Part shown: positions 45,002 through 59,156 of the stretch, piece by piece
Numbering within the stretch: position 1 is the first letter of the stretch
Layout: each line of letters opens with the position of its first letter
NCBI RefSeq assembly: GCF_001696535.1
Contig: NZ_MBQE01000004.1
Location: 186,001 to 250,000 of the forward strand
DNA from: Stappia indica
GTDB lineage: Bacteria > Pseudomonadota > Alphaproteobacteria > Rhizobiales > Stappiaceae
Reading direction: 5' to 3'
DNA length: 64,000 nucleotides
Position numbers and translations under genes: made by a program
The notes under the pieces: generated by a model
Told to the model about the DNA's origin: nothing
Seen by the model: only the letters and a program-made list of their open reading frames with translations
Database searches by the model: none

Positions 45002-45307
45002 ATGAGCGACAGGTCCACAACGCTGCAGCCGTCCGCGAAGACGCGGACGGAGCGCCCGCGCCTTTACAAGGTGCTGCTTCTCAATGACGACTTCACGCCG
45101 CGCGAGTTTGTCGTGGCGGTGCTCGCCTCCGAGTTCCGGATGAGCGAGGACGAGGCAGTGCGGGTGATGATCACCGCCCATCAGCAGGGAGTGTGCGTGG
45201 TCGCCGTCTTCCCGCGCGATGTCGCCGAGACCAAGGCGACCCGCGCGACCGAGGCCGGACGCGCCAACGGCTTTCCGCTGCGCTTCGAGACCGAGCCGGA
45301 GACCTGA
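45002..45307 (+). CDS. clpS: ATP-dependent Clp protease adaptor ClpS
   Basis: A 101-residue adaptor. The N-terminal tail is flexible; the core shows the N-degron pocket KVLLLNDDFTPREFVV and ITAHQQGVCVVAVFPRDVAETKA that docks on the ClpA N-domain. FTPREF in place of YTPMEF resembles the second ClpS paralogue (ClpS2) of alphaproteobacteria. It delivers N-end-rule substrates to ClpAP. No clpA is adjacent. It converges with the FkbM methyltransferase with only 4 nt between stops. Confidence 0.93.
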   Translation: MSDRSTTLQPSAKTRTERPRLYKVLLLNDDFTPREFVVAVLASEFRMSEDEAVRVMITAHQQGVCVVAVFPRDVAETKATRATEAGRANGFPLRFETEPET

Positions 45308-45311
45308 GCCG

Positions 45312-46040
45312 TCAGTTGGAGCGCAGGTAGAGCCGGTCGCTGGACAGGTCCAGAACCATCCGGTAGCCCAGCTCCTCCAGCCTGCGATGGGTTTCGCGGC
45401 CGTCCGGTGCGCCGGCGAAATAGCCCTTGCTGAATTCCATGTAGACCAGCGTTGGCCGTATGCTGCCGAGGCTCGACAGCACGGCGGCTTCCGCCCCCTC
45501 GATATCCATGTGCAGCAGGTCGATGGCGGTGATGCCGAGCCCGGCGCACAGCGTGTCGAAGCGGCGTCCTTCCACCTGCGTCGCCGCCTGCTGCGCCACA
45601 TGCGAGAAGCGGCTGCGATAGGTGTCGGTATGGGCGTAGATCGAGCCCTGGCCGAAGACCTCGCCGTCGATCGTCGCCGGGTGCCAGTCGACCGGCCCAT
45701 CCGTGGCGCAGGCAGCGTAGTTCAGCACCTCCACGTGTTCGCCGGAGAGGTTGTTGCCGACCAGCGCAAAACGCTGCGGGTCGGCCTCCACCGTCACCAC
45801 CCGGCAATCGGGAAAGGCGCGGGAAAAGCGGAAGGCATCGCCGCCGTCGAAGGAGCCGAGATCGACGATCACCTTCGGCACGATGCCGAGCTCTTCGAAC
45901 CAGGCCGGATTGAACCGCGAGTGGTAGAGCGTACGCGCGCCGCCGGCCGCTGTTACCTCGTCATGTCCGTCCGTAAGCGGTGGCGACTTCAGTCCGGCGC
46001 GATAGGCTCGGAAACGATTGGCAAGTTTACGAAGGCTCAC
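45312..46040 (-). CDS. FkbM-family SAM-dependent methyltransferase
   Basis: A 242-residue class I methyltransferase. The SAM-binding strand-loop is VIVDLGSFDGGDAFRFS, followed by VVTVEADP, and LLHMDIEGAEAAVLSSL is the FkbM signature. FkbM proteins methylate hydroxyl or other groups on sugars, lipids and secondary metabolites; the target is unknown. GTG 46040 (GGAG 9 nt upstream) is chosen; a GTG at 46124 is also in frame. Confidence 0.83.
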   Translation of the reverse strand: MSLRKLANRFRAYRAGLKSPPLTDGHDEVTAAGGARTLYHSRFNPAWFEELGIVPKVIVDLGSFDGGDAFRFSRAFPDCRVVTVEADPQRFALVGNNLSGEHVEVLNYAACATDGPVDWHPATIDGEVFGQGSIYAHTDTYRSRFSHVAQQAATQVEGRRFDTLCAGLGITAIDLLHMDIEGAEAAVLSSLGSIRPTLVYMEFSKGYFAGAPDGRETHRRLEELGYRMVLDLSSDRLYLRSN

Positions 46041-46173
46041 GCAGCGGACTCCGGACAAGGGGTTCGAGCGTTCTATAGCGCATATGACCGCACGGCGACA
46101 TGGTGAATCGGCCCCGTGCAGCACCGCATGCGCCGGATTCTGAAAGGATTTTCGGCTCCCGCCTACCGCTTGG

Positions 46174-46527
46174 TCACTGCGGCGGGCAGACGACGTCCCC
46201 TGCGCGCACCGCGCCCGCCCCGTCGATGGTCACGTCGGCCGAGCCGGCGACAACGCATCCCTCCACCGGCGCGACGAAGCGCACGGCCGGCTCGCCTTCC
46301 ACGAAGACGCCCGGGACCGGCTCGAACAGGCCCGGCGGACACGCGGCCACGTCCGACAGCCGCAGTGCCGGGCGGCCGTTGATCATCACCGACGAGGCTC
46401 CCGTCACCGCACAGGCCGGCATGTCCTGCGCAATGGCCGGCAGGACGGGGAACATTGCCGTGAGGACGAACGCGGTTAGTATCGCCATGTGGCGTCTTTG
46501 TGGTGCCGCCTTACCCTGGTCGAACAT
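46174..46527 (-). CDS. small secreted protein with two PAAR-like half motifs
   Basis: A 117-residue protein with a signal peptide (AILTAFVLTAMFPVLPAIAQ) and a mature domain of about 80 residues. Two related segments, SSVMINGRPALRLSDVAAC and ADVTIDGAGAVRAGDVVC, show the G-P-A-x-R-x-S/G-D pattern of PAAR-type spike-tip domains, and Cys residues recur near each. PAAR proteins normally cap VgrG spikes of type VI systems and lack signal peptides, so this may be a different periplasmic use of the fold. GAGG 9 nt before ATG 46527 supports the start. Confidence 0.6.
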   Translation of the reverse strand: MFDQGKAAPQRRHMAILTAFVLTAMFPVLPAIAQDMPACAVTGASSVMINGRPALRLSDVAACPPGLFEPVPGVFVEGEPAVRFVAPVEGCVVAGSADVTIDGAGAVRAGDVVCPPQ

Positions 46528-46718
46528 ACCGCTGTCCTCGAAAGTGCCATTTGCGCGTCGCGTGACGATCAGCCGTGTGACGCTGCCGCGACGGCGCCGC
46601 TCCCCGCGCAATCATCGATCCACGGTTTAGGGACTTGCTACATCAAATCAATCAGATCAATGGGTTTTGACCCAAGTCGCTTTGATTGTTTTGGTTCAAT
46701 TGAATCGCGTACTGGCGA

Positions 46719-47120
46719 CTACCTGTCGGTCGTGCGCTCGGTGACCTCGCACCTGTCCGGGTTGCGGGCGTTCTTGCGGCACTTGTCCATCGCGACCTTA
46801 TCGGCGCGGGCCTGCGTGCGCTCGCCGACGCTCCAGCCGCAGCCCCTCATGCCGGTGATGGAGAAAGCACGGCCCTTCGCAAAGGCCGAATATTTCACCT
46901 GCTTGTACTTCATGCGGAAGCGCTTGAGACTGAAGGTGCAGCCGTAAAGGGCGCGCTGGGACGGGTCGACGCCCGGAAAATCGGGGTCGTTCCAGGATTT
47001 GGCAGAGGACGAATTCTGCGCCATGGCGCTGCCCGTCGAAATCGGCGTCATGAACGGCCCGCAAGCAACGGCAAGTGCCGCAATGACGAGCATCGGGATG
47101 GTTTTTGATGTCTGCTTCAT
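46719..47120 (-). CDS. small secreted protein of unknown function
   Basis: A 133-residue protein with an N-terminal signal sequence (PMLVIAALAVACGPF) and a mature part with conserved-looking Cys (ALYGCTFSLKRF, GMRGCGWSVGERTQA, DKCRKNARNPDRCE), probably disulfide-bonded in the periplasm. The Cys in LAVACGP could also be a lipobox. No family was recognised. AAGAGA upstream supports ATG 47120. It lies 200 nt downstream of the uvrB stop on the same strand, in a lower-G+C patch. Confidence 0.72.
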   Translation of the reverse strand: MKQTSKTIPMLVIAALAVACGPFMTPISTGSAMAQNSSSAKSWNDPDFPGVDPSQRALYGCTFSLKRFRMKYKQVKYSAFAKGRAFSITGMRGCGWSVGERTQARADKVAMDKCRKNARNPDRCEVTERTTDR

Positions 47121-47300
47121 GGAAGTCTCTTGTGAATTCAATGATATGAATAGAAGAGAGTTCAATGCAAACGGCCCTGCAAGTAAAGCGGGAAAATGAG
47201 CCGCATTCAGTCAGGCGAGACGGTCGAAGGCCCTTGCAGGCCTGAAGTCGCCTTTGCACGCTGAAACGGGGGCGCCGGGCGCTTCGTGCGCCCGCACGCC

Positions 47301-50159
<2,859 letters not shown>

Positions 50160-50261
50160 GGCGGCAATATGGTCCCAAAGCCGCGTTTCGGAAACCCCGT
50201 GTTCCGGCTTTGTCCGCCGGAAACCCGCATCATGCTGACACAACGGTGTCAGGAGGGCGGT

Positions 50262-51167
50262 TCAGCTCTTGAACACGTTGTCCCGATGCCACGCGAGATA
50301 GTGGGGATGGGGGCGAAGATGCACCTGCTCGGGTACGCGCGCCCTCATGTCCTTATGCAGAAGATGAGAAACATCATAATTCAGATGCCGAGACGGGAGG
50401 ATGCTGAAGTCGTCGCCTAGAGAGAGCAAGCCTCGATCAAACATCCAGTGGACGGTGCCTGATAGGGCGATGCCATTCTGGATCGAGTCCGAGCCGCCGT
50501 GCTCGACGGGCCGGATATGGGCAGCTTCGACCTCAGGCCTCCCACGTCCGTTGATCAGACGCAGGCCGGTCAATGCGCACGTGCGGTCATAGATCTTGCG
50601 GATGTTTTGCCGGAACTTTGCGTCTCGGAATGGTCTGTTGAGCAGTTGCGTAACAACAGGTCGTTCCGTGTCGGGAACAACAAATGGCGTTTGTGGCTGA
50701 TCGCTCAGGCCGGGAAATTCTGCCGGGTGAGGTGCCGGCGGATCGATACGGTCTGGCCATTCGTCGGGGTTGGCCAAGCCTGCGTTGATGATGGCAGCGA
50801 ATTCCGAAGGGGTGAGCAGACGAACGGCATTTTGCGCGGTGCCGCCATTGATCGAACCATCCTCGCGGAACATCTTGCGTTCGTAGCCGCCGTTCTCGGA
50901 GTAATCGACCAGCCGGTCAAAATCGAGATACTCGGTGAGCTCGGCGTAGAAGTGGTTGTCCTGGCCGGGGTCAGGCCTGACGGAGGCTACCTTTGCAACT
51001 CCCGAATAGAAGCGGCCTTTTTTCCTCGGTATCGGGCCGTAATAGACGATCCAGTCGCCCACAGCCTGCTCGACGCGGCTCAGATACATTCGGGGAAAGT
51101 GATACTGCTCCCCCGTGATGTCATCATAGATGCTGTCGATCTTGTGATGGAAAACCGCCTGAACCAT
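50262..51167 (-). CDS. HNH endonuclease with N-terminal PUA/EVE-like domain
   Basis: A 301-residue protein. The C-terminal part has a HNH_2-type site (VEAAHIRPVEHGG, then NGIALSGTVHWMFDRG), with His residues as likely metal and catalytic ligands. The N-terminal about 150 residues contain VGDWIVYYGPIP and GRFYSGVAKVASVRPD, resembling a PUA/EVE-like beta-barrel that reads modified bases. That order suggests a modification-dependent restriction enzyme, but this is inferred. The gene has lower G+C than its neighbours (about 55% in a 60-nt sample at 50401) and no partner methylase, so recent acquisition is likely. Confidence 0.8.
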   Translation of the reverse strand: MVQAVFHHKIDSIYDDITGEQYHFPRMYLSRVEQAVGDWIVYYGPIPRKKGRFYSGVAKVASVRPDPGQDNHFYAELTEYLDFDRLVDYSENGGYERKMFREDGSINGGTAQNAVRLLTPSEFAAIINAGLANPDEWPDRIDPPAPHPAEFPGLSDQPQTPFVVPDTERPVVTQLLNRPFRDAKFRQNIRKIYDRTCALTGLRLINGRGRPEVEAAHIRPVEHGGSDSIQNGIALSGTVHWMFDRGLLSLGDDFSILPSRHLNYDVSHLLHKDMRARVPEQVHLRPHPHYLAWHRDNVFKS

Positions 51168-51225
51168 CGAAGTTCGCCTCCAATCGTTTCAGGAGTAGGC
51201 CAAAAACGATTGGTCTGACAAGCGC

Positions 51226-51525
51226 TTACCCCTCGCCCTTGTGTCCGTCGTTGTGGCCGAGGTTCATGTCCGGCCAGACGAGGTCGCGCACGCGTGCCTT
51301 CAGGACCTTCGCCTCGGGAAAACCGCCATCGGCCTTGCGGTCCCAGATGGTCTTGCCGTCGCAGGTGATGGTGAAGGTCCCGCCGGTGCCGGGCACCAGG
51401 GTGACGGAGCCGATTTCCTCCGAGAAAGTCGACAGCAGTTCCTGCGCCATCCATGCGGCGCGCAGCATCCAGTTGCACTGGCGGCAATAGGTGATGGTCA
51501 GGGCGGGCTTGGGCGTGTCGGTCAT
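51226..51525 (-). CDS. SelT/SelW/SelH-family thioredoxin-like protein
   Basis: A 99-residue protein with the Rdx-type redox motif CRQC near residue 15 (ITYCRQCNWMLRAAWMA) and the strands SVTLVPGTGGTFTITCDG and IWDRKADGGFPEAK that define this family. It is a Cys-containing homologue of selenoprotein W and should act in cytoplasmic thiol redox chemistry. It lies between an HNH nuclease and methionine sulfoxide reductase B on the same strand; shared oxidative-stress function with MsrB is plausible. Confidence 0.9.
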   Translation of the reverse strand: MTDTPKPALTITYCRQCNWMLRAAWMAQELLSTFSEEIGSVTLVPGTGGTFTITCDGKTIWDRKADGGFPEAKVLKARVRDLVWPDMNLGHNDGHKGEG

Positions 51526-51692
51526 CGGTTTCGGCTTGTAGTCGGGGATGGGGGAGGGACGGCGGCATACGCTCCGCCGGCTCTTGCAGCGGTCCCTGCG
51601 GCCGCGGCTCTGGCTGGCGCGCTTGTCATCGGAGGCAAGGCGAGGGGGGCTGGGTTGGGGGTCAGATCGCCTCGCCTGTATTTCGCCTGCGC

Positions 51693-52106
51693 CTACTCGT
51701 CCTCGTCGAGATGCAGGGCCGTGCCGTTCATGCAATAGCGCAGGCCCGTCGGCGGCGGGCCGTCGGGAAAGACATGGCCGAGATGGCCGTCGCAGGTGCC
51801 GCAGCGCACTTCGGTACGCACCATGAAATGCGAGCGGTCCTCGTATTCGCGCACTGCGTCCGGCGTCACCGGCTCGAAGAAGCTCGGCCAGCCGCAGCCG
51901 GCATCGAACTTGGTGTCGGAGCGGAAGAGGGGGGTGCCGCACCCCGCGCAGGAATAGAGCCCGCCACGGAAGACGTTCCAGTACGGGCCGGTGAACGGAC
52001 GCTCCGTGCCGGCCCTTCGCAGCACATGGAACTGTTCCGGCGTCAGTTCCGCCTGCCACTCCTCGTCGCTTTTCTCGAGTTTCTTGTGCTCCGTCGCGTT
52101 CGACAT
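51693..52106 (-). CDS. msrB: peptide-methionine (R)-S-oxide reductase
   Basis: The 137-residue protein has the MsrB pattern: zinc-binding Cys pairs in [11 protein letters not shown] and [25 protein letters not shown], and the catalytic Cys in [10 protein letters not shown]. It reduces methionine-R-sulfoxide in proteins, with thioredoxin as donor. GGAG 8 nt before ATG 52106 supports the start. The SelW-like gene lies 168 nt downstream on the same strand. It is divergent from the Mrp operon. Confidence 0.95.
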   Translation of the reverse strand: MSNATEHKKLEKSDEEWQAELTPEQFHVLRRAGTERPFTGPYWNVFRGGLYSCAGCGTPLFRSDTKFDAGCGWPSFFEPVTPDAVREYEDRSHFMVRTEVRCGTCDGHLGHVFPDGPPPTGLRYCMNGTALHLDEDE

Positions 52107-52342
52107 GTGCGGACTCCGTTAATGAAGTGACAACCCCGACAAGCAGAAATAGGAACCGGCAGCCCCTGCGACAATAGGCTTGGTGACACGGTCCGAAAAC
52201 TGTAAGGCCCCGGTCCTAAATCGCTTGCCCGGCTCATTGTGCTGGTTATATGTGAGGCAAATCTTCATGAACACTCCATAGCATGGGCTGATTCGTCAGA
52301 TCACCCGGCTGTTGGGTCCGTTTCATATCTTTGGGGAGGAAC

Positions 52343-54729
<2,387 letters not shown>

Positions 54730-54733
<4 letters not shown>

Positions 54734-55149
54734 GGACGATCATCTTCCGCACCATCGCACCCTATCTGGCAGCGTTGATGGTGCTTTTCTCGATTTTCGT
54801 GCTGCTGCGCGGCCATAACGAGCCGGGCGGCGGCTTCATCGGCGGTCTGATCGCCGCCTCGGCCTTCGCCATCTACGGTATCGCCTGCGGTGTCGCGGCG
54901 GTGCGCCGGGCGATCACGTTCCATCCGATGAGCATCTCGGCCGCGGGCCTGTTTCTCGCCGGCCTGTCGGGTCTGCCGTCCCTGTTCACGGGCCAGCCTT
55001 TCATGACCAGCCAGTGGTGGTACGTCCACATGCTCGGCGTCGAGGTGCCGCTGTCCACGCCGCTGTTCTTCGATATCGGCGTCTATCTGGTGGTCGTCGG
55101 CTCGATCTCCTCGATTGCCCTGGCCCTCGAAGAGCGGGAGAGCGACTGA
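54730..55149 (+). CDS. mnhB: Mrp/Mnh antiporter subunit B
   Basis: A 139-residue membrane protein with four predicted helices and the MrpB/MnhB pattern [17 protein letters not shown]. It starts with GTG inside the mnhA stop (GTGA) and its own stop overlaps the mnhC start (TGATG), so translation is coupled on both sides. It is one of the seven subunits needed for activity. Confidence 0.95.
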
Positions 55150-55526
55150 TGGAAGCCGCCTTTGCCATCATCATCGGCATGTTCTTCACCGTGGCCGTCT
55201 ACCTGCTGATGTCGCGTCAGTTGGTGCGCGTGCTGCTCGGCATCGCCATCTTCGGCAATGCGGTGAACCTGCTGATCTTCACCTCCGGCCGCTTGCTGCG
55301 CGAAGTGCCGCCGGTCATCCCGGAGGCCCTTCAGGTCCCGGAGGGAACGATCGCCAATCCGCTGCCCCAGGCGCTGATCCTGACGGCCATCGTGATCTCC
55401 TTCTCCTTCTTCGCCTTCCTGCTGGTGCTGTCCTTCCGCGCCTACCAGGAACTCGGCACCGACGACGCGGTCGAAATGCGCGTCGCCGAGCCGACCGGTG
55501 AAACCGCCCCGCCGCAGGGATACTGA
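55149..55526 (+). CDS. mnhC: Mrp/Mnh antiporter subunit C
   Basis: A 125-residue NuoK-like membrane protein with three helices (FAIIIGMFFTVAVYLLM, LLGIAIFGNAVNLLIF, PQALILTAIVISFSFFAF). TGATG couples it to mnhB, and mnhD follows after 2 nt. The C-terminal tail of about 25 residues is acidic and probably cytoplasmic. Confidence 0.95.
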   Translation: MEAAFAIIIGMFFTVAVYLLMSRQLVRVLLGIAIFGNAVNLLIFTSGRLLREVPPVIPEALQVPEGTIANPLPQALILTAIVISFSFFAFLLVLSFRAYQELGTDDAVEMRVAEPTGETAPPQGY

Positions 55527-55528
55527 GC

Positions 55529-57112
55529 ATGGCCGCTTCCGACTACTCCGTTGATATTTCGCAGGCCATGCGGATGGATGCGGTCCCGCCGGGTGACTGG
55601 CTGATGATCGCTCCGCTGGTCATCACCATTCTCGGCGGCGCGCTCTGCCTGATGACGCGCAAGAACACCAGCTCCCAGCCGAAGATCGCGATCATCTTCC
55701 TGACGCTGCTGGTCTTCGCCTGCGCCGGCTTGCTCGCCCGCGTGCTCGATAAGGGCGTGCTGACCATGGTCGCCGGCAACTGGTTGCCGCCCTTCGGCAT
55801 CGCCTTCACGGTGGATGCGATGGGCGCGACCCTTGCCCTGACCTCGTCCATTGTCGCACTGGCGGCGGCCGTGTTCGGCATCAACGACATCGACAGCTCC
55901 GGACGGCGCTACGGCTTCTATCCGTTCCTGCTGCTGATGATGACCGGCGTCTGCGGTGCGTTTCTGACCGGCGACATCTTCAACCTCTATGTGTGGTTCG
56001 AGGTGCTGCTGATCTCGTCCTTCGGCCTGCTGGTGCTCGGCAACGAGCGCGCCCAGCTGGACGGCGCGGTCAAGTACGCCCTGCTGAACATCATCGCCAC
56101 GACGCTGTTCCTGATCGCCACGGGCCTTCTCTACGGCATCCTCGGCACGCTCAACATGGCCGACATCGCCCGCAAGGCAGCGTCCAGCGGCGTCGATGGC
56201 CCGCTGATGACGGTCGCGGTGCTGTACTTCCTGGCCTTCGGCATGAAGGCGGCGGCCTTCCCGGTCAACTTCTGGCTGCCGGCCTCGTACCACACGCCGC
56301 GCATCGTCGTGGCGGCGGTGTTCGCCGGCCTGCTGACCAAGGTCGGCGTCTACGCGCTGCTGCGCATCTTCGGCGTGTTGCTGCCCGATGCCCGTGTGGT
56401 CCTGTCCGACCTGATTGCCGTGGTGGCCATCGCCACCATGCTGACCGGCGTGATCGGTGCGCTCGCCCAGACCGACCTGCGCCGCCTGCTCGGCTATCTG
56501 GTCATCTCCGGCATCGGCTCGATGCTCGCCGGCCTTGCCATGGGCACCGGACCGGCGATGGCCGGTGCGATCTTCTACGCCGTCCATTCGATCCTGGTGA
56601 TGACGGCGCTCTACATGACCGCCGGTGTCATGCGCGCGCTCGGCGGATCCTATTCGCTGCGCGAGCTCGGAGGCCTCTACCGGGCCAGCCCGGTGCTCGG
56701 TGCGGTGTTCCTGATGCTGGCCTTCGCCGTGTCCGGCCTGCCGCCGTTCTCCGGCTTCTGGCCGAAGGTGCTTCTGGTCGACGCGGCGCTGCGCGACGGG
56801 CACGGCTGGATCGCCGGTGCCATCCTGCTGACCGGCCTTTTGACCACCATCGCCGTCGGCCGGGTGTGGATCTACGCCTTCTGGCGGGGCGGGGCGGAAG
56901 GGACGGCCGACGGCCAGCTCACCACCGCGCTCGTCGTCCCGCGTGAGGTCGGCGGAGCCGCCGTCTGGCTGCCCATCGCCCTGCTGCTCGGCCTGGTGGT
57001 GGTGATCGGCCTGCAGCCCGAGTTCATGATGCAGGTGGCGCAACGCGGCGCCCTGACCCTGGTCGAGCCGCTCGGCTACCTGCGGTCCGTCTTCGGAGAC
57101 ATCGTCCAATGA
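55529..57112 (+). CDS. mnhD: Mrp/Mnh antiporter subunit D
   Basis: The 527-residue NuoN/NuoM-like membrane subunit has about 14 helices and the antiporter core LAFGMKAAAFPVNFWLPASY, with Lys and His expected in the proton path, plus AGLLTKVGVYALLRIFG. With MnhA it provides the ion-translocating channels. Its stop overlaps the mnhE start (ATGA). Confidence 0.95.
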   Translation: MAASDYSVDISQAMRMDAVPPGDWLMIAPLVITILGGALCLMTRKNTSSQPKIAIIFLTLLVFACAGLLARVLDKGVLTMVAGNWLPPFGIAFTVDAMGATLALTSSIVALAAAVFGINDIDSSGRRYGFYPFLLLMMTGVCGAFLTGDIFNLYVWFEVLLISSFGLLVLGNERAQLDGAVKYALLNIIATTLFLIATGLLYGILGTLNMADIARKAASSGVDGPLMTVAVLYFLAFGMKAAAFPVNFWLPASYHTPRIVVAAVFAGLLTKVGVYALLRIFGVLLPDARVVLSDLIAVVAIATMLTGVIGALAQTDLRRLLGYLVISGIGSMLAGLAMGTGPAMAGAIFYAVHSILVMTALYMTAGVMRALGGSYSLRELGGLYRASPVLGAVFLMLAFAVSGLPPFSGFWPKVLLVDAALRDGHGWIAGAILLTGLLTTIAVGRVWIYAFWRGGAEGTADGQLTTALVVPREVGGAAVWLPIALLLGLVVVIGLQPEFMMQVAQRGALTLVEPLGYLRSVFGDIVQ

Positions 57113-57585
57113 CCGGCCTTTTCCTCATCAACATCCTGCTGGCGCTCGCCTGGGGCGCCGTCACCGGCAGCTTCGCCGAGGTCAACCTGTTCTTCGGCTT
57201 CGTGCTCGGCATGATGGCGCTGTACATCATCCGCGAGCAGGTGGGCTCGGACCGGTACCTGCGGCGTTTCTGGCAGATCGGTACGCTGGCTCTTCTGTTC
57301 ATCTACGAGCTGGTGCTGTCGGCGCTGCGCGTCGCGGCCATCGTGCTGCGGCCGAAGATCGACCTGAAGCCGGGCATCATCGCCTATCCGCTCACCGTGG
57401 ACCGGGATTTCGAGATCACCATGCTCGCCAATCTGATCACGCTGACGCCCGGCACCCTGTCCGTCGACGTCTCCGATGACCGCCGTACGCTCTATGTCCA
57501 TTGCATCGACGTGCCGGACAAGCAGGCGACCATCGACGACATCAAGAACGGTTTCGAACGCAAGATCCTGGAGGCCTTCCGATGA
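57109..57585 (+). CDS. mnhE: Mrp/Mnh antiporter subunit E
   Basis: A 158-residue protein with two or three N-terminal helices ([46 protein letters not shown]) and a cytoplasmic C-terminal domain ([20 protein letters not shown]) typical of MrpE. Its start overlaps mnhD and its stop overlaps mnhF (ATGA in both cases). Confidence 0.95.
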   Translation: MTGLFLINILLALAWGAVTGSFAEVNLFFGFVLGMMALYIIREQVGSDRYLRRFWQIGTLALLFIYELVLSALRVAAIVLRPKIDLKPGIIAYPLTVDRDFEITMLANLITLTPGTLSVDVSDDRRTLYVHCIDVPDKQATIDDIKNGFERKILEAFR

Positions 57586-57944
57586 GCGGCCTTGCCAATT
57601 TCTCCTCCGACTTCCTCAACATCTGCGTCAGCATCTCGCTGGCGATCCTGACGGTGTCCTTCGTCCTGATCGTGCTGCGCATCGTCAAGGGGCCGACGCT
57701 GCCCGACCGGGTGGTGGCGCTCGACATGCTGGTCGCCGTCGGCATCGGCTTCATCGCCGCCATCGGCGTCCAGACCGACTACTACCTCTATGTGGACATC
57801 GCGATTGCGCTCGGTCTCGTCGGCTTCCTTGCGACCGTCGCGTTCGCCCGTTTCGTGCTGAACCGCGGCCTGGCCAAGGATCCGACGATCGTCGACGAGA
57901 TCCGCGATGCCCGCACGCGCGCTGCGCAGGAGGCTGGCCGATGA
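57582..57944 (+). CDS. mnhF: Mrp/Mnh antiporter subunit F
   Basis: A 120-residue membrane protein with three helices and the MrpF pattern [24 protein letters not shown] overlaps couple it to mnhE and mnhG. The C-terminus carries an extra charged tail ([16 protein letters not shown]). Confidence 0.95.
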   Translation: MSGLANFSSDFLNICVSISLAILTVSFVLIVLRIVKGPTLPDRVVALDMLVAVGIGFIAAIGVQTDYYLYVDIAIALGLVGFLATVAFARFVLNRGLAKDPTIVDEIRDARTRAAQEAGR

Positions 57945-58276
57945 CCCCGTTCTACGAAATCGCCGTCGGCATCGTCCTCGTCGTCGGCTCGATCTTCTCG
58001 CTGATCGCCACCATCGGCCTGCTGCGGCTGAAGGACGTCTACATGCGCATGCATGCCGGATCGAAGGCGGGAACGCTCGGCTCCGGCCTGATGCTGATCG
58101 CGCTGGCGGTTCACGCCGGCGAGGTCGACGTGCTCACCCGTGCGCTGGCCGGCGTGGTGTTCTTCCTGCTGACCGCCCCCGTCGCCGCGCATCTGCTGGC
58201 CAAGGCCGCCTATCAGGCCGGCTATCAGCCCTGCTCGGATACCCATATCGACGAGATGGCAGACGAGCCGAAGTGA
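57941..58276 (+). CDS. mnhG: Mrp/Mnh antiporter subunit G
   Basis: A 111-residue membrane protein with three helices and the MrpG signature [20 protein letters not shown]. It ends the seven-gene A-G operon, and a hairpin follows within 10 nt. All subunit starts except mnhA and mnhD overlap the preceding stop, so stoichiometry is probably set by coupled translation. Confidence 0.95.
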   Translation: MTPFYEIAVGIVLVVGSIFSLIATIGLLRLKDVYMRMHAGSKAGTLGSGLMLIALAVHAGEVDVLTRALAGVVFFLLTAPVAAHLLAKAAYQAGYQPCSDTHIDEMADEPK

Positions 58277-58282
58277 CGTTAC

Positions 58283-58314
58283 GGCCCGCGCCGCTCTGTC
58301 GGTGCGGGTCTATT
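58283..58314 (+). terminator. probable terminator of the Mrp operon
   Basis: GGCCCGCGCC (58283-58292) pairs with GGTGCGGGTC (58301-58310), with two G-T pairs, around an 8-nt loop, followed by TATTCTTG. Confidence 0.65.
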
Positions 58315-58464
58315 CTTGCCAGGGCAATCGCCCAGATTTCGCCTTTTTATTCGCGATCTGCTTTTCTTGCTTTTGCGAATTCTAAACCGGCCTTGGCAAT
58401 CGATAGGCATTTAGGCGAAGCTACATGGGTTTCATTGAAAAATTTCTCTTGTGATCGCGATTTT

Positions 58465-58479
58465 GTCGATATATACGAC
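58465..58479. promoter_or_regulatory. GTCG-ATATATA-CGAC inverted repeat, candidate MucR autoregulatory site
   Basis: The arms GTCG (58465-58468) and CGAC (58476-58479) flank ATATATA. It lies 137-151 nt before the mucR start in the A+T-rich region. The role is inferred from known MucR/Ros autorepression. Confidence 0.4.
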
Positions 58480-58615
58480 ACCCATGGGTTTCGGTCGACA
58501 GAATCGAAGTCAGATATTATCTCGCGTCAGTATCCCAACAGTACGCTGAGCTTGTCTGGTCGTAATTTTTGTCGGTCTATTTCGCAAAGTTCCGAATAAA
58601 CTGATGGGTGGAATA

Positions 58616-59032
58616 ATGACTGATACGGTCGCCGACGACAATCTCATCGACCTGACCGCCGACATCGTCTCGGCCTATGTCTCGAACAATACAGTCGCTT
58701 CGTCCGACCTCGCCGGTCTGATCAACGAGGTCTACAACGCTCTCCAGCGCACCAGCGGCTCGACCGTCGAGCCGGAGCCGGAGCCGCTGCGTCCGGCCGT
58801 GCCGGTGAAGAAGTCGGTCACCCCCGACTACATCATCTGCCTGGAAGACGGTAAGAAGTTCAAGTCGCTGAAGCGCCACCTGCGCACGCACTACGACATG
58901 TCGCCGGAAGAGTACCGCGAGAAGTGGGGCCTGCCGACCGACTACCCGATGGTGGCGCCGAACTATGCGGCAGCCCGTTCGGAGCTGGCGAAGAAGATGG
59001 GCCTCGGCCAGCAGCGCAAGCGCGGCAAGTAA
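58616..59032 (+). CDS. mucR: MucR/Ros-family zinc-finger regulator
   Basis: The 138-residue DNA-binding protein has an N-terminal helical oligomerisation region (about residues 1-60) and a C-terminal Ros zinc finger: [20 protein letters not shown], in which Cys, Asp, His and His would bind zinc. Asp in place of the second Cys is known in this family. The ending ([17 protein letters not shown]) matches MucR closely. Such regulators act as H-NS-like silencers of exopolysaccharide, motility and surface genes. ATG 58616 has GGTGG upstream; an in-frame ATG lies at 58604. It has its own promoter region and terminator. Confidence 0.95.
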   Translation: MTDTVADDNLIDLTADIVSAYVSNNTVASSDLAGLINEVYNALQRTSGSTVEPEPEPLRPAVPVKKSVTPDYIICLEDGKKFKSLKRHLRTHYDMSPEEYREKWGLPTDYPMVAPNYAAARSELAKKMGLGQQRKRGK

Positions 59033-59090
59033 GCCCTGCCGGACGGCTTGGCGCGGCTGCAGGGCCGACGCACAAGCCGACAGGTTTCAG

Positions 59091-59120
59091 ACCGCTGCGG
59101 AGCGATCCGCAGCGGTTTTT
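59091..59120 (+). terminator. terminator of mucR
   Basis: ACCGCTGCGGA (59091-59101) pairs with TCCGCAGCGGT (59106-59116) around GCGA, followed by a T-run to 59120. Confidence 0.92.
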
Positions 59121-59156
59121 GTTTGTGGGCTCTCGTTTTCGCCAGGGAAGGGGGGC

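Larger units (their letters stand above)
58277..58615. other. A+T-rich regulatory region upstream of mucR
   Basis: After the Mrp terminator the sequence turns strongly A+T-rich from about 58340 to 58600, unlike anything around it. It contains several TpA steps and the inverted repeat at 58465-58479. Ros/MucR proteins bind A+T-rich DNA with TpA steps and repress their own genes, so this is probably the autoregulated mucR promoter. No gene was seen. Confidence 0.55.

Noticed and set aside
42870-45700. Possible N-terminal fusion of the oligopeptidase frame with upstream sequence
   Set aside because: The frame is open for another 270 codons upstream of 44869, but that part is antisense to clpS and out of frame with the FkbM gene; oligopeptidase B has its normal length from 44869.
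58604-58618. Alternative mucR start at ATG 58604
   Set aside because: It would add only MGGI before the chosen ATG, and GGTGG sits properly before ATG 58616, matching the usual MucR N-terminus.
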